A DNA stretch of 64,000 nt from Perkinsus olseni (taxonomy: Eukaryota > Perkinsozoa > Perkinsida > Perkinsidae), in NCBI GenBank assembly GCA_013115135.1, contig JABANP010000084.1, positions 62,001 to 126,000 on the forward strand, read 5' to 3'. Positions 1 through 10,634 of the stretch are shown in pieces. The number at the start of each line of letters is the position of its first letter. Within the stretch, counting starts at the first letter, position 1. Both the position numbers and the translations under genes were made by a program. The notes beneath the pieces were generated by a model. It did no database searches, was not told the DNA's origin, and saw nothing but the letters and a program-made list of their open reading frames with translations.

Positions 1-620
1 AGCAGCTCGACCTCACCATTCTACGGCCTTATACGCTGCAAAGGCTGGTAAGGCGGTCGACCAGAAGGTGAGGGAACGCCGAAAACCGTCACGGTCCTGC
101 CTGTCCACTCGGTGCCAGGCCACGGCAGGGACGGCTCCTGAGGGGACAACGACTGGGCCACAGCGGAGTAGGGAGTGACGGTACCTAGGCCGCCTACTGT
201 CATGAGGAGAGGCAGATATCGAGCCCCGGTAGAACCGAAGCTTGCGGCCATAAGAAACAGCCGTTACTGAGTCACGAGCCCGCATAGTCCAAGGCGCGAG
301 AGAGCGCGACATCGATCATCTTGTCTCACTCGTTCCGGAGGACCCCGTCAAAAATTGAACTCGAAACACAGGCAACTCGGGGGGCTGTGGAAATGGTACA
401 AATGGTTGGGCAGCTGTGAGATTGTTGGCCCCGAGGGCAGTTGATTGGGGGCCATCACCTTGCACGACCAGCTCGATTGAGCCGCGGCATAGCTTGGTAG
501 ATGGTAAACAGCGGACGAGGATATCTGAGACAGGACACTGTGGGTGAGGATGAGGAGGGGCAGAGCAGCTATGGAAGCTGAGGCCAGGGTGGCGCCAAAG
601 AACGATCAGTGCAGTTTAAT
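1..620. other. Left edge, no assignable gene
   Basis: Two overlapping minus-strand reading frames cover about positions 13-312, but neither shows a recognisable domain and GC-rich DNA here opens frames by chance. One frame has a hydrophobic stretch near its start that could be a secreted-protein exon. The NPRL3-like gene to the right ends at about 664 or may splice into this stretch, because its last codons overlap a GTAAGT donor. I see no RNA gene or repeat. Confidence 0.3.
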
Positions 621-663
621 ACACGATCTCAATGACCAACAGGGGGGGAGGGGCGCCTACGAC

Positions 664-3225
664 TTACTCTCGATCTGACCGGGCGTCGGTGAGGAGCTCC
701 TTCATCAACACCAGTTTACGCTCATCCATGAAGTGCTCTCGGACCAGCATGTACCTGATGGAGAGTGGCCCTCCTCCAAGACAGGTGTCGGAGGGCAGCC
801 CACCAGATAGAATCGATGTCCATGTGGGCCCTGACGCAGTTCTGGATGACAGACAGGACGAACATGACGTCGAGGGAGTCGGGGCCGCCGGGCAGGTTGC
901 ATTGCCACAAGGCTTCGATCACGTGCCGTATCTTTCACACCGAAATAGGTCGATCGATCGTCCACGAGGTCGAGCTTGCCTCATCCAGAGAGAAAAGATT
1001 CCTCGGCAGATCTGTCCATATCTGTTCAGCCAGCACCCGGTCACTTTCGAGAGGCTCGACCACGTCCTCCCGTCCCCTCAGGGTCGCATCGAACGTCTTC
1101 CTGCCCGCCCGAGACTGCGGAGGACCCCCCGCAATCGACGCTGCCGTAGCCGGCGCTGAGCTCGATCTCAACCCTCGAGGGACGTACAGAGGAGGGTTGT
1201 AGTGCAGGTACCTGCCAAGCATGTGGACTTGACAGTGGTGAGGGCCGGGGCCTACAGAGCCATGTGGACGAGCTGGTCTCTCTCCAGCAGCCAAGTCGCT
1301 AGGTCGGCAAAGGACTTCGCAGGGACGATCTCCTCGCAGCTCTCTCGGACCTGCATCAGCGGCTTGCCGTGGGAGAACTCGAACATGACCCGGGGTATCA
1401 TCTGAAGGTACATTGAGCAAGCTTCGACCTAAGATATCTTCTCACCTCCACTGAGTTGAACTTCACCTCAAAGTCGAGTAGGTCCTCTCGCGTAAGAGGC
1501 ATCGCACTTGGGTTCGGCACTAGTATCTGACCAACGCTCGCGTCCGAGCTCCCGCCAGGAATACCCCCTACCTGGGACTTCTGCAGAACCGGTATGACTC
1601 GGGCCTCTCCTCTCGATACCAAACCTTTCGCAATTCGCAGCACCGTACCTGGAGAATGATTAGCTAGAGGTGTCAGAAAGCCGCAGCAGTGCCGACCCTG
1701 CGGTATTTTCAAGGCGCGTGCCACATCCGCCAGGGACTTGGTTGAGGTGAGGGAGTCCAGCACGAGACGGGCTGTCTGGCTGTGGGCCGAGGAGGGGGCA
1801 GTAGGGCCAGTCGGACCACTGTACTGACTGTCGCTCGAGGGGACCACTGATGGGGCTCTGAAGGAGCAAATGGAGGTACTCGAGAGAGGAGGGGTGGTCC
1901 TACTGAGCGCCAGTGGTCGGCGACACGAGTGGGTAGTCGGCCTTGGCCTTCACGAGGAGTAGGGTCTTGTCCAGGGTGGCGTCCATCCCGCAGTTGCTGG
2001 CCTCGAGGGGGAGAGGGGGGCCGCCGTAGGCCGGCATGAGGGAGTCGGCCTCGGCGTGGCCGGTGATGACCACCCTGACGGAGTTGTTGACGACTAGTGA
2101 GGTAGTCGGGCCTTCGCTGAGGGTAGTGAAGACCTTGGTCTGAGGAAGGCAAGATGGTCATCCACAGCGGCAGGACTGGCTGCCTACCAGTGTGGCCACC
2201 AGGTCCTGCCCAGCCGCACTCGCTGCGTCGATCGACGAATGCCTTCTCATGGGCTCGACCAGCGGACTAGAGTCCGGCGAGGCGGTGACGGATGGCGTGG
2301 AATGCTTCCTGGTGCTCTGAGAAGAGACAAGCATTCCCAGCAGGGTCCACCTCGGAGTGGCCGTACTTGGGTGACGCAAGAGGGGCCGTTGCCGCGACCG
2401 AGGAGCCCCTTTACTTGCTCCGAAAGATACCCGCATCGGTTCTCCTCAGCCACCAAGGCTCTCGATATCGTCTGGACGGCCTGAGGAGGGGCTCGGCTGC
2501 TAGGGGCAGCAGAGATGAGCGCTCACTTGGAAGTGCATAGTAGTCGACCGGAGGGTCACTCGGCGAGCGTCGAAGACGAGGACTATGTTGAACCAACTGA
2601 CAGCCTGGCAACACACAGCGACCCTCAGAGGTTCCAGATGGCAGCGGCGCTCTTACCTGGCTTTGAGACGACCTCCGTACAGGTTTGCTGTGACCTCGAG
2701 TGCCTGAGGGTAGCGTCTATTCATTGGGAGCACCAGGGGTGGGTACCTGTGGGAGGGTCGGAGCTCCCAGCCCTCCTGCTCGCCGACGTCCGGCCACCCA
2801 GGGCTCGGCCTCCGGGACCAACAGCAGCTCGAGTGCAGTCACAGGGATGACAGACGAACCTGGGAACAGCAGCGTTACCTCCACACGATGTGGGGGATGG
2901 TGTGGTACCTTAGATGATTCCAAGCCGGGTTGGTCTCACAGCGAAAGCAAGGGCTGGCAGTGGTAGTGGTCTGTGTGGAGCTGGCGGCGACCTTGATGGC
3001 CTCAGGGAGGTCCAGCGGCCCCGAGTCCATCTCGAAGTCAAATCTTTTGTTGTTCCAAGACGCTGACGGGCCCGCAAACTTGGCGAACTCGCTGAGGCCT
3101 ATTCCCAGTATCCTGGGCTCGGTCGAGTTGGGCCCCGCGGTCTCCGTGGAGGGGCTCGGAGGTGTACTGGACTGCGGCTGGTGGGCGTGATGCTCAGCCA
3201 TGTAGTACTGTGATGACGACGTCAA
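664..3225 (-). CDS. NPRL3-like GATOR1 complex subunit, multi-exon
   Basis: Probable nitrogen permease regulator 3-like protein, a subunit of the GATOR1 GTPase-activating complex that restrains TORC1 at the lysosome/vacuole when amino acids are scarce. Seen in exon order: an N-terminal part with LGIGLSEFAKFAGP and NNKRFDFEMD (about 3150-3030), WFNIVLVFDA (about 2600), ENRCGYLSEQVKGLL (about 2440), then KSLADVARALKIPQ and VLRIAKGLVSRGEARVI (about 1740-1590), FADLATWLLERDQLVHM (about 1290), RYLHYNPPLY (about 1195), and a C-terminal YMLVREHFMDERKLVLMKEL (about 750-690). This order matches the longin-like domain, winged-helix region and C-terminal helices of NPRL3. Exons lie in different frames joined by short GT-AG introns. 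The true start lies above 3225 and was not fixed. The last codon at 664 is a TAA that coincides with a GTAAGT donor, so the gene may extend a little further left. Confidence 0.7.
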
Positions 3226-4466
3226 CGTGCTGGGGTGCCAAAAGCAGACCTGACAACGCCTGCTGCCACCTGCGGCGTCTCGGGCGACCTCCTACCTGCC
3301 CCTGGCCTCCCTGCTGCTGTGCGACCATCACCATCCCTAACAAGGGCGAGGCCTTCGGTGGCCTCCGCCGATCATGGCCTCTCTTCACAGCACGCGCCAC
3401 GCCTCTCGTGCTGCGGAGTCGACTACCACCACCGTGGCTGGAGGAGGATGTTGACATCACCAGAAGGCATGAGAAACCCCTGGCAAGCTCAAAATACTCC
3501 TTCTCACCCACCACGCCCAGGCTTCACTCTCGCTGCGTACCGCCTCGATCCCGACTCAAACTCAACCGAATGAAGCCCACTGTGGAAGGTACTTTACATC
3601 CATGGGCGTGGTGGGTCATGGCACGGATCATCCTCCACTCGACACTGGCGGTCCTCCAGGCCGGTGTCTTCCTCGGTGAGGTAGCCCCTTCAATCATCAT
3701 CATGATTACGGACCGTGGCAGAAGCCTGTCCGATCATTCTGTGTTCGGAAGTCCTTGCCGCCCAGACGAGAAAGCTGGAAGACGGTCTCGACTCCAACGT
3801 TGCTAGCGATCATGTCCTCGATTGAATCAATCTCCTAACAAAAGCGCATCACTTGGAGAGCCTTCCGCATGATGAGATCGCATGCAGTACGAGAGAAGGC
3901 GAGGTTGAGACCCGTTGACGGCGGCAGGAGCGGCCCCAGGGCAGTTCGCGAAAATCATCATACATGATAGGCAGGGTGACGGGAAGATACGATCTACCCG
4001 GTAAACAGCCGCACACCGTTAAGTCACAGATGACTCACCAAGCCAGGGCGATCTCCGTCAGGTGGGGAACGCCTTCGGGGCAACACGCAACTGGGGCGTA
4101 GGCTGTTGCGGCTTTCGTCCTAGAGGAGGCCGCAACCACTGCGGCTGAAACAGAGGGGGAGGTTACTGTGGAATTTTGTAGGTATGCGCGAGCATATGCA
4201 CGGATCAAACGCCAACTCACTCGCACGCTCCGCGCCCTTGGCCTCTCCTCCGAGTCACTGACGGGCTCCGAAGATTCCGCAACCTAACTGGCGGTTTATG
4301 GTACGAGTCGGCGCGGATGGATACGACGGCAGTAGTAGCGGACCTCTTACAGTATCATCAACTTCTGAAGCTTCAGGAAAAATCAAACAATACCTGCTTG
4401 GGTCGCGGTGGAGATCTAGGGTGAGGAACCTGAGAGGTCTACTTGTGTGAGAGCACATACCCGTCA
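3226..4466. other. 5' part of NPRL3-like gene and unassigned sequence
   Basis: About 3230-3600 probably holds the first minus-strand exons of the NPRL3-like gene, broken by short introns; I could not fix the start codon. From 3800 to 4460 I see only short frames (for example a 63-residue minus frame at 4035-4226) with no recognisable motif. Confidence 0.35.
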
Positions 4467-4540
4467 GCTCCGCTGGCTCAATTGGATAGAGCGTTGGACT
4501 TCTAATCCAAAGGTTGCGGGTTCGAGTCCCGCGCGGAGTA
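4467..4540 (+). tRNA. tRNA-Arg (anticodon TCT), solitary copy
   Basis: A 74-nt cloverleaf. The acceptor stem GCTCCGC pairs with GCGGAGT with a G-U first pair; the D stem is GCTC/GAGC, the anticodon stem TTGGA/TCCAA with loop CTTCTAA, and the T arm GCGGG-TTCGAGT-CCCGC. It decodes AGA. The body is nearly the same as the copies in the array at 17.6-19.6 kb, but the acceptor stem differs (GCTCCGC against GCTCTGG) and the flanks are unrelated, so it is a separate locus. Confidence 0.95.
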
Positions 4541-4599
4541 TTCGCGCACAAACATACTGCTAGTGACTGTTGATACGATTCATACCGAACATTCAGCCA

Positions 4600-6300
4600 A
4601 CAATGCGGATTTTCGAATGAAATTGTCTCCAGATATACTCTGCATTTACCAGCACACCATGCTGCAGCTGAGCCCTCAGCGCTTACCCCTCCGTGGAGTC
4701 CATCACCCTTCATCTCATCGTGCTCTTTACATTCCGCAGGCGGGGCACTTGTGTCACCATCAGCCACCTTACTCCGTTCCAGCACAGCACTTCGGCGCCC
4801 GATACGAGTTCGCTTCGTGCGACCTTCGTACCATCCAACATGATCAGCCCAGTACATTTGTACTTCCCGCAGAATGTCCGCGTCCCTTCCCCAGCTCAGT
4901 CGCTCTTCACAACATCCCAGTAAGTGCTTCAGATACCGCCAGAAGGCCACACTCAGGCCTTTGAATTCATGGACCCTGGGTTCCACCAGCTTCAGGAGAG
5001 CGTGCAGCTCAAGAAGACCCTCTACCGATGTCGTTGCGTTCAACCTCTGGCATGCGTCGCTCATCAAGAACATGCATCGAAGGCCGCTATTCGTAAGCCT
5101 GCTCTTCTTCCTCCCCCAACCCACCTTGGCATCGCTCTTCGACCGACCGTCAGCAATCTCTTCGCCCTGCTTCCGATTTCTCAAGCGGTCAGCGCCAGCA
5201 TCATTCTGGCGGGAATCAGAAGCGTGGTTCTCGCCATCTGAATTTCGCGGCTTCGCATTCGGCCGGCCTAACTTTCCCCACGCCGTGGCGAGCCGCTCAG
5301 CGTACGGTCCCTATCAGATCCCTTGGAGCGGCTCACGCTCTCAACGCCATCAGCATTATGCCCTTCCTTCTCGCCGACTGCAGAGCGGTAGTTCTTCTCA
5401 TCCGAACTGCGCGGCTTCGTACCCGACCGGCCGGGCTTCCGCACACGGCCAGGAGAGGCGCCCGTCGTCAAGATCTGCCGCGGATTCACCAGCGCGTTTT
5501 GAGCTCTCATCGACGGCTCTGCGGGCAGCATCACTTCCGCCAATTCCTTTTGGTGTCGGAGGCTCTTCGCAAATTCGCCTGACGAGGTTTGCCAATGACG
5601 CGCTCCCTCGCTCTGCTTCTTTGGCTCCCCTTTGCGTGAACTAGAGATGTATTCCTCGGAGATTTACCGCCATCCGCACTGCGACGAGCTAGCCTCCTTC
5701 GCAACTGTGCAGATTCTCCCGAAAGCTTTTTCCCCCTTCCCCTTCTTTCGATCCGTAACTCCCTTCTTACTCGTTCCAGCCCTCTCGTCGCTATCCACAT
5801 CCGATCCAGCCTTCCACTGGCCCTCATCAGGCGTCATTGTGTTCTCCTCACACCTCCCTCTGCCGACCCCCTTCCTTCCTAGCCGCTATCCGAGCACTCG
5901 CAGTCTTCTCTTCCGAGCAGTCCCGAGCGCCCCTATCATAAGCGCCTCCCCCTAGGAAGCGTCTCGTCCGAGAGGCCTTCCTCACGCCCTGAGCCACATC
6001 CAGTATAACCTGTCTCAGCCCTCCCTTCTCGACTCCTCCACCAGCGGCCTCCTTTCGCTTCAGTCTGAGCTGCCGGGCGTGAGAGTAGACCAACCGAAGG
6101 AATCCGAAGTCCAAGGCGGAGGCCGCCACCGTCCTACTGGTGGCCATGGAAAAAGCGAGCTGACCGAGCACCGAGAATTGGGGAGAACAGTTACCCTTCA
6201 TGAGGAATGCTGTCGTTATCCGATCCTTCAGCGACTTCCAGCTCTGATAATTTCGTGGCGCGGTGACGCTTGCTTCTTGTTGGTTGACACAACAGCACAT
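4600..6300 (-). CDS. Hypothetical protein(s), multi-exon, unidentified
   Basis: Coding-looking minus-strand stretches lie in series. The first is an N-terminal segment at about 6300-5850 containing WKSLKDRITTAFLMKG and LGQLAFSMATSRTVAASAL, followed by a basic tail rich in Arg and Lys. The next (about 5830-5270) is Ser/Arg/Asp-rich, with KPGRSGTKPRSSDEKNYRS. The last (about 5184-4620) is mixed-charge with VEGLLELHALLKLVEPRVHE and FWRYLKHLLGCCEERLSW. They are in different frames and must be joined by introns, or belong to two genes. The open frame runs on to 4255 through the antisense of the tRNA-Arg, and that part is certainly not coding. No family recognised; the SR-like middle would suit an RNA-processing protein, which is a guess. 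Confidence 0.4.
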
Positions 6301-6587
6301 GAGACTGATTTAAGAAACACTTCCCGGAATATGACAGTAGCAAACCATAGCTTTTTTACGCTTTTTGAATCAAAATCACAGTGGCTCAAAAACTGAGCCG
6401 ACATCTCGACCATCTCCGAATTATCAGCATAGCATTGACTAGAGACCCGTTCGACCCCAACAGCGGCTCCCGGCTCTCAGTAATAACAACAATGACAGGC
6501 ACTCCAGGATCTCCCCTCTGAGGAAAATATAGTAGTAGCAGCAGAAGAAGGTTTAATTTTACAAGCATTCACGTCGAACCACCGCCA

Positions 6588-8328
6588 TCACTGAGCCGCC
6601 GCGCCCTTCTCGTAAATCCTGGCCAGTTCATCCCGATCAGAGGCCTCATCATCACTACTGTCGCTGCCACTGCTGCTGCTGCTCCCCGATGAACTATCAC
6701 TACTACTACCACTACTACTGGACCCATCATCCTCGTCACGGCGTTTGCGTTTCATAGCCCGTTCGGCCTGCAGCTGCGCCACTGCCCTCTCATGCGCCAC
6801 GATCTCTCGCGCCCTCTCCTCGTTCTCCTTCACCTTCTGATTGTGAAGATTGAGCAGCCGAGCAACGTACCTTTTCAAGTTGCGTTGATCACGGGGCGAC
6901 ATAAGATCCACATCAAGCTCGCACAGCTGCCCAGTAGCATCATCCAAGACCACACCCGGTCGACCCTTCAGTTTCTTCTCCACCACCAAAGCCAGGTCCT
7001 CTGCCGTTAGCTGATTCATATCGTCTTCCAACTTATTTTTCTCGTCTATCGTGAGAGGCAAGTGGGCCTGACTACCCCTACCCGGGCTGCCTCCCTCTGG
7101 CGGAGTCCCCGGAGACGTAGCGGGTGGCTGCGTGAGAGAGATACCCTTATCAGCTAGCATTGCCAGCTTCTCCTGTAGCTGAGCAATCTGCTTGTTCAGG
7201 GAGTCCAGATTCTGCTCGGAATCTTTGCTACCCTTAGCTCCTTTGCTACCTCTTTTCTTTTTACCACTCTTCGACCTATGATTCTCCCTTGGCCGTATTG
7301 GTCTCCGATTGGCCCCCATCCTTCGAGAAAATTGCCGCCATCACCTCAGTGGACACGTACTTCTCCTTGTAGTCTTCATTATTGATCTTATACGAAGCCT
7401 TCTGCACCAAATCCGCAGCCAACTTGTTAAGCCTCTCCGCCGCTCTGAACGGCCCAGAGTCGCTCGGAAAATTCCTCAGTCCGTGCCTGACTATCCTATT
7501 GATGTCCTTCTCCATCGCTAGGTGGGTCTCGTATTGCCCCTCTTGAACGTTCTTGCGGATCGAGGCCAGATCAGTCGGCAACTGATAGGCTCTGGGCTTG
7601 GCCCCTTCGATCTGCTCGGGAAAGCTTGCCGTACCATACCAATAGGAAATCCTGTCCTTCTCCTGTCTCTTTTGGCCGTCCTTTTTGATGCCTTCCAGCA
7701 CTCCCAGTAGAGCGGACCTTCTCGTCTCAGCAAGCCCTTCTAATTTGGGTAAGGCTATCGCCTGGTCACCTTCCTCACTCTCACTGGACGGTGGTGGACT
7801 AGCCGCTTTGCTGGGCCGCCCACGACGCTTGGGTGCCCCATTACGGAGGGTAGCAGGGGGCTGGGCAGGGCCTGGGGACCCAGGGGAAGTCGCGGCCTGG
7901 CTGGATGAGGGCGAGGAGGCAGCCTGAGTAGCCCCAACATGAACTCATCTTGAGGGACCAGTACTCACCTTCCGACGTCTGGCCGCGGATTTCGCCTTTG
8001 CCTTGGCCCTGGTCCGTCTAGCGGGTGGTGATGGCGGGTCGGCAGGGTAGCCGACTTCCTCAAACTGCATGCCGGACTCCGCAATGGAGGTGTTCAGGTC
8101 GTCAGCTTCGTCCGGGCGGAGTAGCAGCTCGCCACGATGGAGCACCTCCGAGGGCTGCTGGGCGGTGGGGGTGGAAGAGAGTTGCAGCATAGTCGGCTTC
8201 CACTGACAATGAGGACGACATGACGAGCCCGACTCTCCCACGACGAGAACATGCGCGATAGGAGAAAAGGGAGCTCCTGGGGATCGAACCGGGAACCTCG
8301 AGGACTGTGAAATTCCGTCACTCGCCAC
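6588..8328 (-). CDS. BET-like bromodomain-NET protein with AT-hook
   Basis: Chromatin reader of the BET/GTE type: a bromodomain binds acetyl-lysine on histones and the extraterminal (NET) domain recruits partners. Three exons by reading. Exon 1 (8328-7969) encodes an acidic N-terminus ending in a Lys/Arg/Ala-rich stretch. An intron of 45 nt (7968-7924) follows. Exon 2 (7923-7361) has an AT-hook-like PKRRGRPSK and then a bromodomain with YQLPTDLASIRKNVQEGQY and DINRIVRHGLRNFPSD. An intron of 85 nt (7360-7276, GTACGT...ATAG) restores frame into exon 3 (7275-6588). Exon 3 carries a Lys-rich linker, a coiled coil, the NET domain (LTAEDLALVVEKKLKG through LMSPRDQRNLKRYVARLL), a KRKRRDE nuclear-type signal and a Ser/Asp tail. 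The ZA-loop half of the bromodomain looks short. The start at 8328 could instead be the downstream Met at about 8190. It shares a head-to-head upstream region with the plus-strand ORF at 8527. Confidence 0.75.
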
Positions 8329-8526
8329 GAAATTGTCCTTGTGATTTGATTTTGACCTGTAATGCCAACATTCCCTACTTCACCCCCCTACAGTTGCCTC
8401 CGACCAGGGCAGCGACCAGCAAGCTCCCCCAGCTCCGAGTGGGCGTCGGCTCTCGGAGTGTCTCGGGAGGATTCAGTCGAGATTTCTGATAGAAAAAGCG
8501 AAAAATCATTCTGGTCCCCCGCCTCG

Positions 8527-8892
8527 ATGTCCATGCCAGTGGTCCCTAAGCTGCTCCTCAAGCAGCAGCACGAGGAAGACACTGACCCCCACTCGACCAG
8601 CCAGGACCCAGTGATAGAGTCCCTCGAGCGAGCCTTGATCGGCCAGGTCGATGCGATAGAGTTCGACCAGGGATACAGGGAAGACCGGCCTCCGAGCTTC
8701 GACGACGGTCGCGTCGTTCCAGAGCCTCCTACTAGCCCACCACCGCTGATAGATCTGGCGACAAGGCCCCGCAGTGGTCCGGTGTCTAAAGGGAATACAG
8801 AAGGGCCGTTGTGGCAGCGGAAAAGGAAGGAGTGTGAGAGGCTGAGGAGAATCATCAGGGAAAGGACTCCGTATCGGGAGGGGGTATCTTAG
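8527..8892 (+). CDS. Hypothetical charged protein, 121 aa
   Basis: Single open frame from ATG at 8527 (a second ATG two codons on) to TAG at 8890. The protein starts MSMPVVPKLLLKQQ, has an acidic middle with SLERALIGQVDAIEFDQGY, a Pro-rich stretch, and a basic C-terminus KRKECERLRRIIRERTPY that may be a short coiled coil. No family recognised. The stop codon lies inside the recurrent motif TATCTTAGGTTGA, at the first unit of the tandem repeat that follows, so the annotated C-terminus could be altered by splicing. It is divergent from the bromodomain gene. Confidence 0.45.
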   Translation: MSMPVVPKLLLKQQHEEDTDPHSTSQDPVIESLERALIGQVDAIEFDQGYREDRPPSFDDGRVVPEPPTSPPPLIDLATRPRSGPVSKGNTEGPLWQRKRKECERLRRIIRERTPYREGVS

Positions 8893-9470
8893 GTTGAATC
8901 TGGCTTTACATAAGTAGCATGTAAAATTTGTGTACCTGTATCTCGGAGATTTTCCTTGCGTTCAGTGCATCGACCTGGAGTTGTCGAAGGTCCCTCGCTG
9001 TCAGTTCATAGCTTTATTCCTACCTTATTTGTAATTGAAGAGTATCTTAGGTTGACTCCAGTCTCATAGGAAAAGCAGATAGGATTCATCTACCGTGTCT
9101 TGGAGATCCCCCTTGCCTTCACTGCATTAGCATTGGCAAATCCCAGCAAGCCTAGTGGAGCTGTCGGTAGTAGTTCTTCCCTGTCAGAATTCAAGAGTAT
9201 CTTAGGTTGATCCTAGCCTCACGGAAAACATGTCGAACGTATCTTGGAGATTTCCCTTGCCTTCAGTGCATTAGCATCGACAGAGCCCAGCAAGCCTAGT
9301 GGAGCTGTCGGTAGTAGTTGACCATCACTTCCTTTCATCCCTGTCAGAATTGAAGAGTATCTTAGGTTGATCCTAGCCTCATGGGAAAACATGTCGAACG
9401 TATCTTGGAGATTTCTGTTGCGTTCAGTGCATTAAGTTCAGCAAGGCCGGTAGTAGTTCATCCCTTCCTT
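8884..9470 (+). repeat. Four-unit tandem repeat, about 157 bp per unit
   Basis: Units begin near 8884, 9042, 9195 and 9355, each opening with TATCTTAGGTTGA. Units 2-4 share GTATCTTGGAGAT-like, GCGTTCAGTGCAT-like and CGGTAGTAGTT blocks in the same order; unit 1 is most diverged. Units 3 and 4 are the most alike. The array fills the space between the ORF ending at 8892 and the oxygenase ATG at 9485. It could be promoter, leader or intron material. Confidence 0.8.
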
Positions 9471-9484
9471 CCAACCCTATTATC

Positions 9485-10531
9485 ATGGCAACAGCAGTGG
9501 CCTCCCTTCCAAGCGATCATCCAGAGCCCCTCGAGGTCACCACGGTCGGCGGAGGGGCTGGTAAGGCGGCTAGCGAGGGCTACTCCAAAGTAGTGGACAA
9601 GCCCGTTCTCGACCAGGAGGCGGTGCCCTTCACTCCCGATCCCGAGTTCGATCCTGAGGCGGTGGTCCGCACGGACGTCCCTGAGGTCGATGCCTTCTAC
9701 TTGGACGGGATTCTCACGGGAGAAGGAGTGCGACTACTTAGTCGAGCAAACCGAGAAACTCGGTTACTCCTTCTGGGACCCCAAGCATGAAAATCCGGAA
9801 AATGACTTCCGCTCCGCCTACACTGTAGAGGTCATGCATCAGCAGCTGGCAGATTTGGTGTGGGAGAGATGCCGACGATTTGTTGAAAAGGCGGTAGTAA
9901 ATATTCCGGACGATCCTGATGATCCGAACTATGAAGTGGACATTGTCGGACGGTGGGAGCCCTATGGGGTCCTCAGCAAGCTGCTATTTGCCCGGTAATA
10001 AACTTGCCTGGGCTGCCCGAGGGAATCTTAGGTCGACTCAGGTATTTGGAAGGAGGCCACTTCGCCCCGCATACTGACGGTACCAGCATAGTCGATTTCA
10101 ATAGACGAACGCTCTACACGGGTCTGCTCTACATCAACGACTGCGCCCCTGGTGACGGTGATACCAAGTTCTACTGCGACGCCCAGAAGGAGCTCGAGCT
10201 CGAGCCCAGAGGCCCTCGAGGACAGCTCAGTGGTCGACCCGAGAACGTAGTGTTCTCAGCTCAGTGCCAGCGGGGCCGGATGGTCGTGTTCTATGGCAGC
10301 AGCGTGCTTCATGAGGGCTCCTGGGCTTCCAAGAAGTACATCATCAGAACTGATATCCTCTACAAGCGCCACGACGAGCTCTGTACGACCCCTGAGGACT
10401 TGGAGGCCTTCAACCTTTACATGGACGCCCAGCTGTTAGCAGAGAAAGGCCACTGCGATGAGGCGGCTAAGTTGTTTCGGAGGTGTTTTAGGATGAGCCC
10501 TGCCTTGGCCGAGGTCTACGGTATGATGTAG
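9485..10531 (+). CDS. 2OG-Fe(II) oxygenase, prolyl 4-hydroxylase-like
   Basis: Iron- and 2-oxoglutarate-dependent dioxygenase, probably hydroxylating a protein or small-molecule substrate. The N-terminal part has the typical VDAFYLDGILT...ECDYLVEQTEKLGYSFWDP entry segment. The catalytic core has the first metal His and Asp in HFAPHTDG, the distal His in VLHEGS and the 2OG-binding Arg in KYIIRTDILYKR. A C-terminal helical stretch (LLAEKGHCDEAAKLFRRC) resembles a TPR helix pair. One 47-nt intron (9995-10041) splits Arg-Tyr before the HxD motif. At about 9718 the reading frame changes by one extra base within ACGGGAG; no GT-AG intron there would keep the conserved segment. This is either an assembly error or a true frame break. 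The gene lies 6 bp after the tandem-repeat region and 100 bp before Rpn2. Confidence 0.8.
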
Positions 10532-10634
10532 TCTGCTGCTGTTGTTAATACTTCTACTTGTAGTGGTAGCTGCTGTTGCGTGGAGGGCGTTTGGGTGGCA
10601 GTGGAACGACTTAGCCGTTTTTCATATTTGGCGA

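Noticed and set aside
3162..3806. 214-residue plus-strand frame
   Set aside because: Lies over the minus-strand NPRL3-like exons; composition is that of GC-rich antisense.
4255..5184. 309-residue minus-strand open frame
   Set aside because: Its C-terminal third is the antisense of the tRNA-Arg at 4467-4540 and cannot be coding as read; only the N-terminal part was kept as a tentative exon.
7276..7360. Frame break in the bromodomain gene
   Set aside because: Explained by an 85-nt GTACGT...ATAG intron in matching phase.
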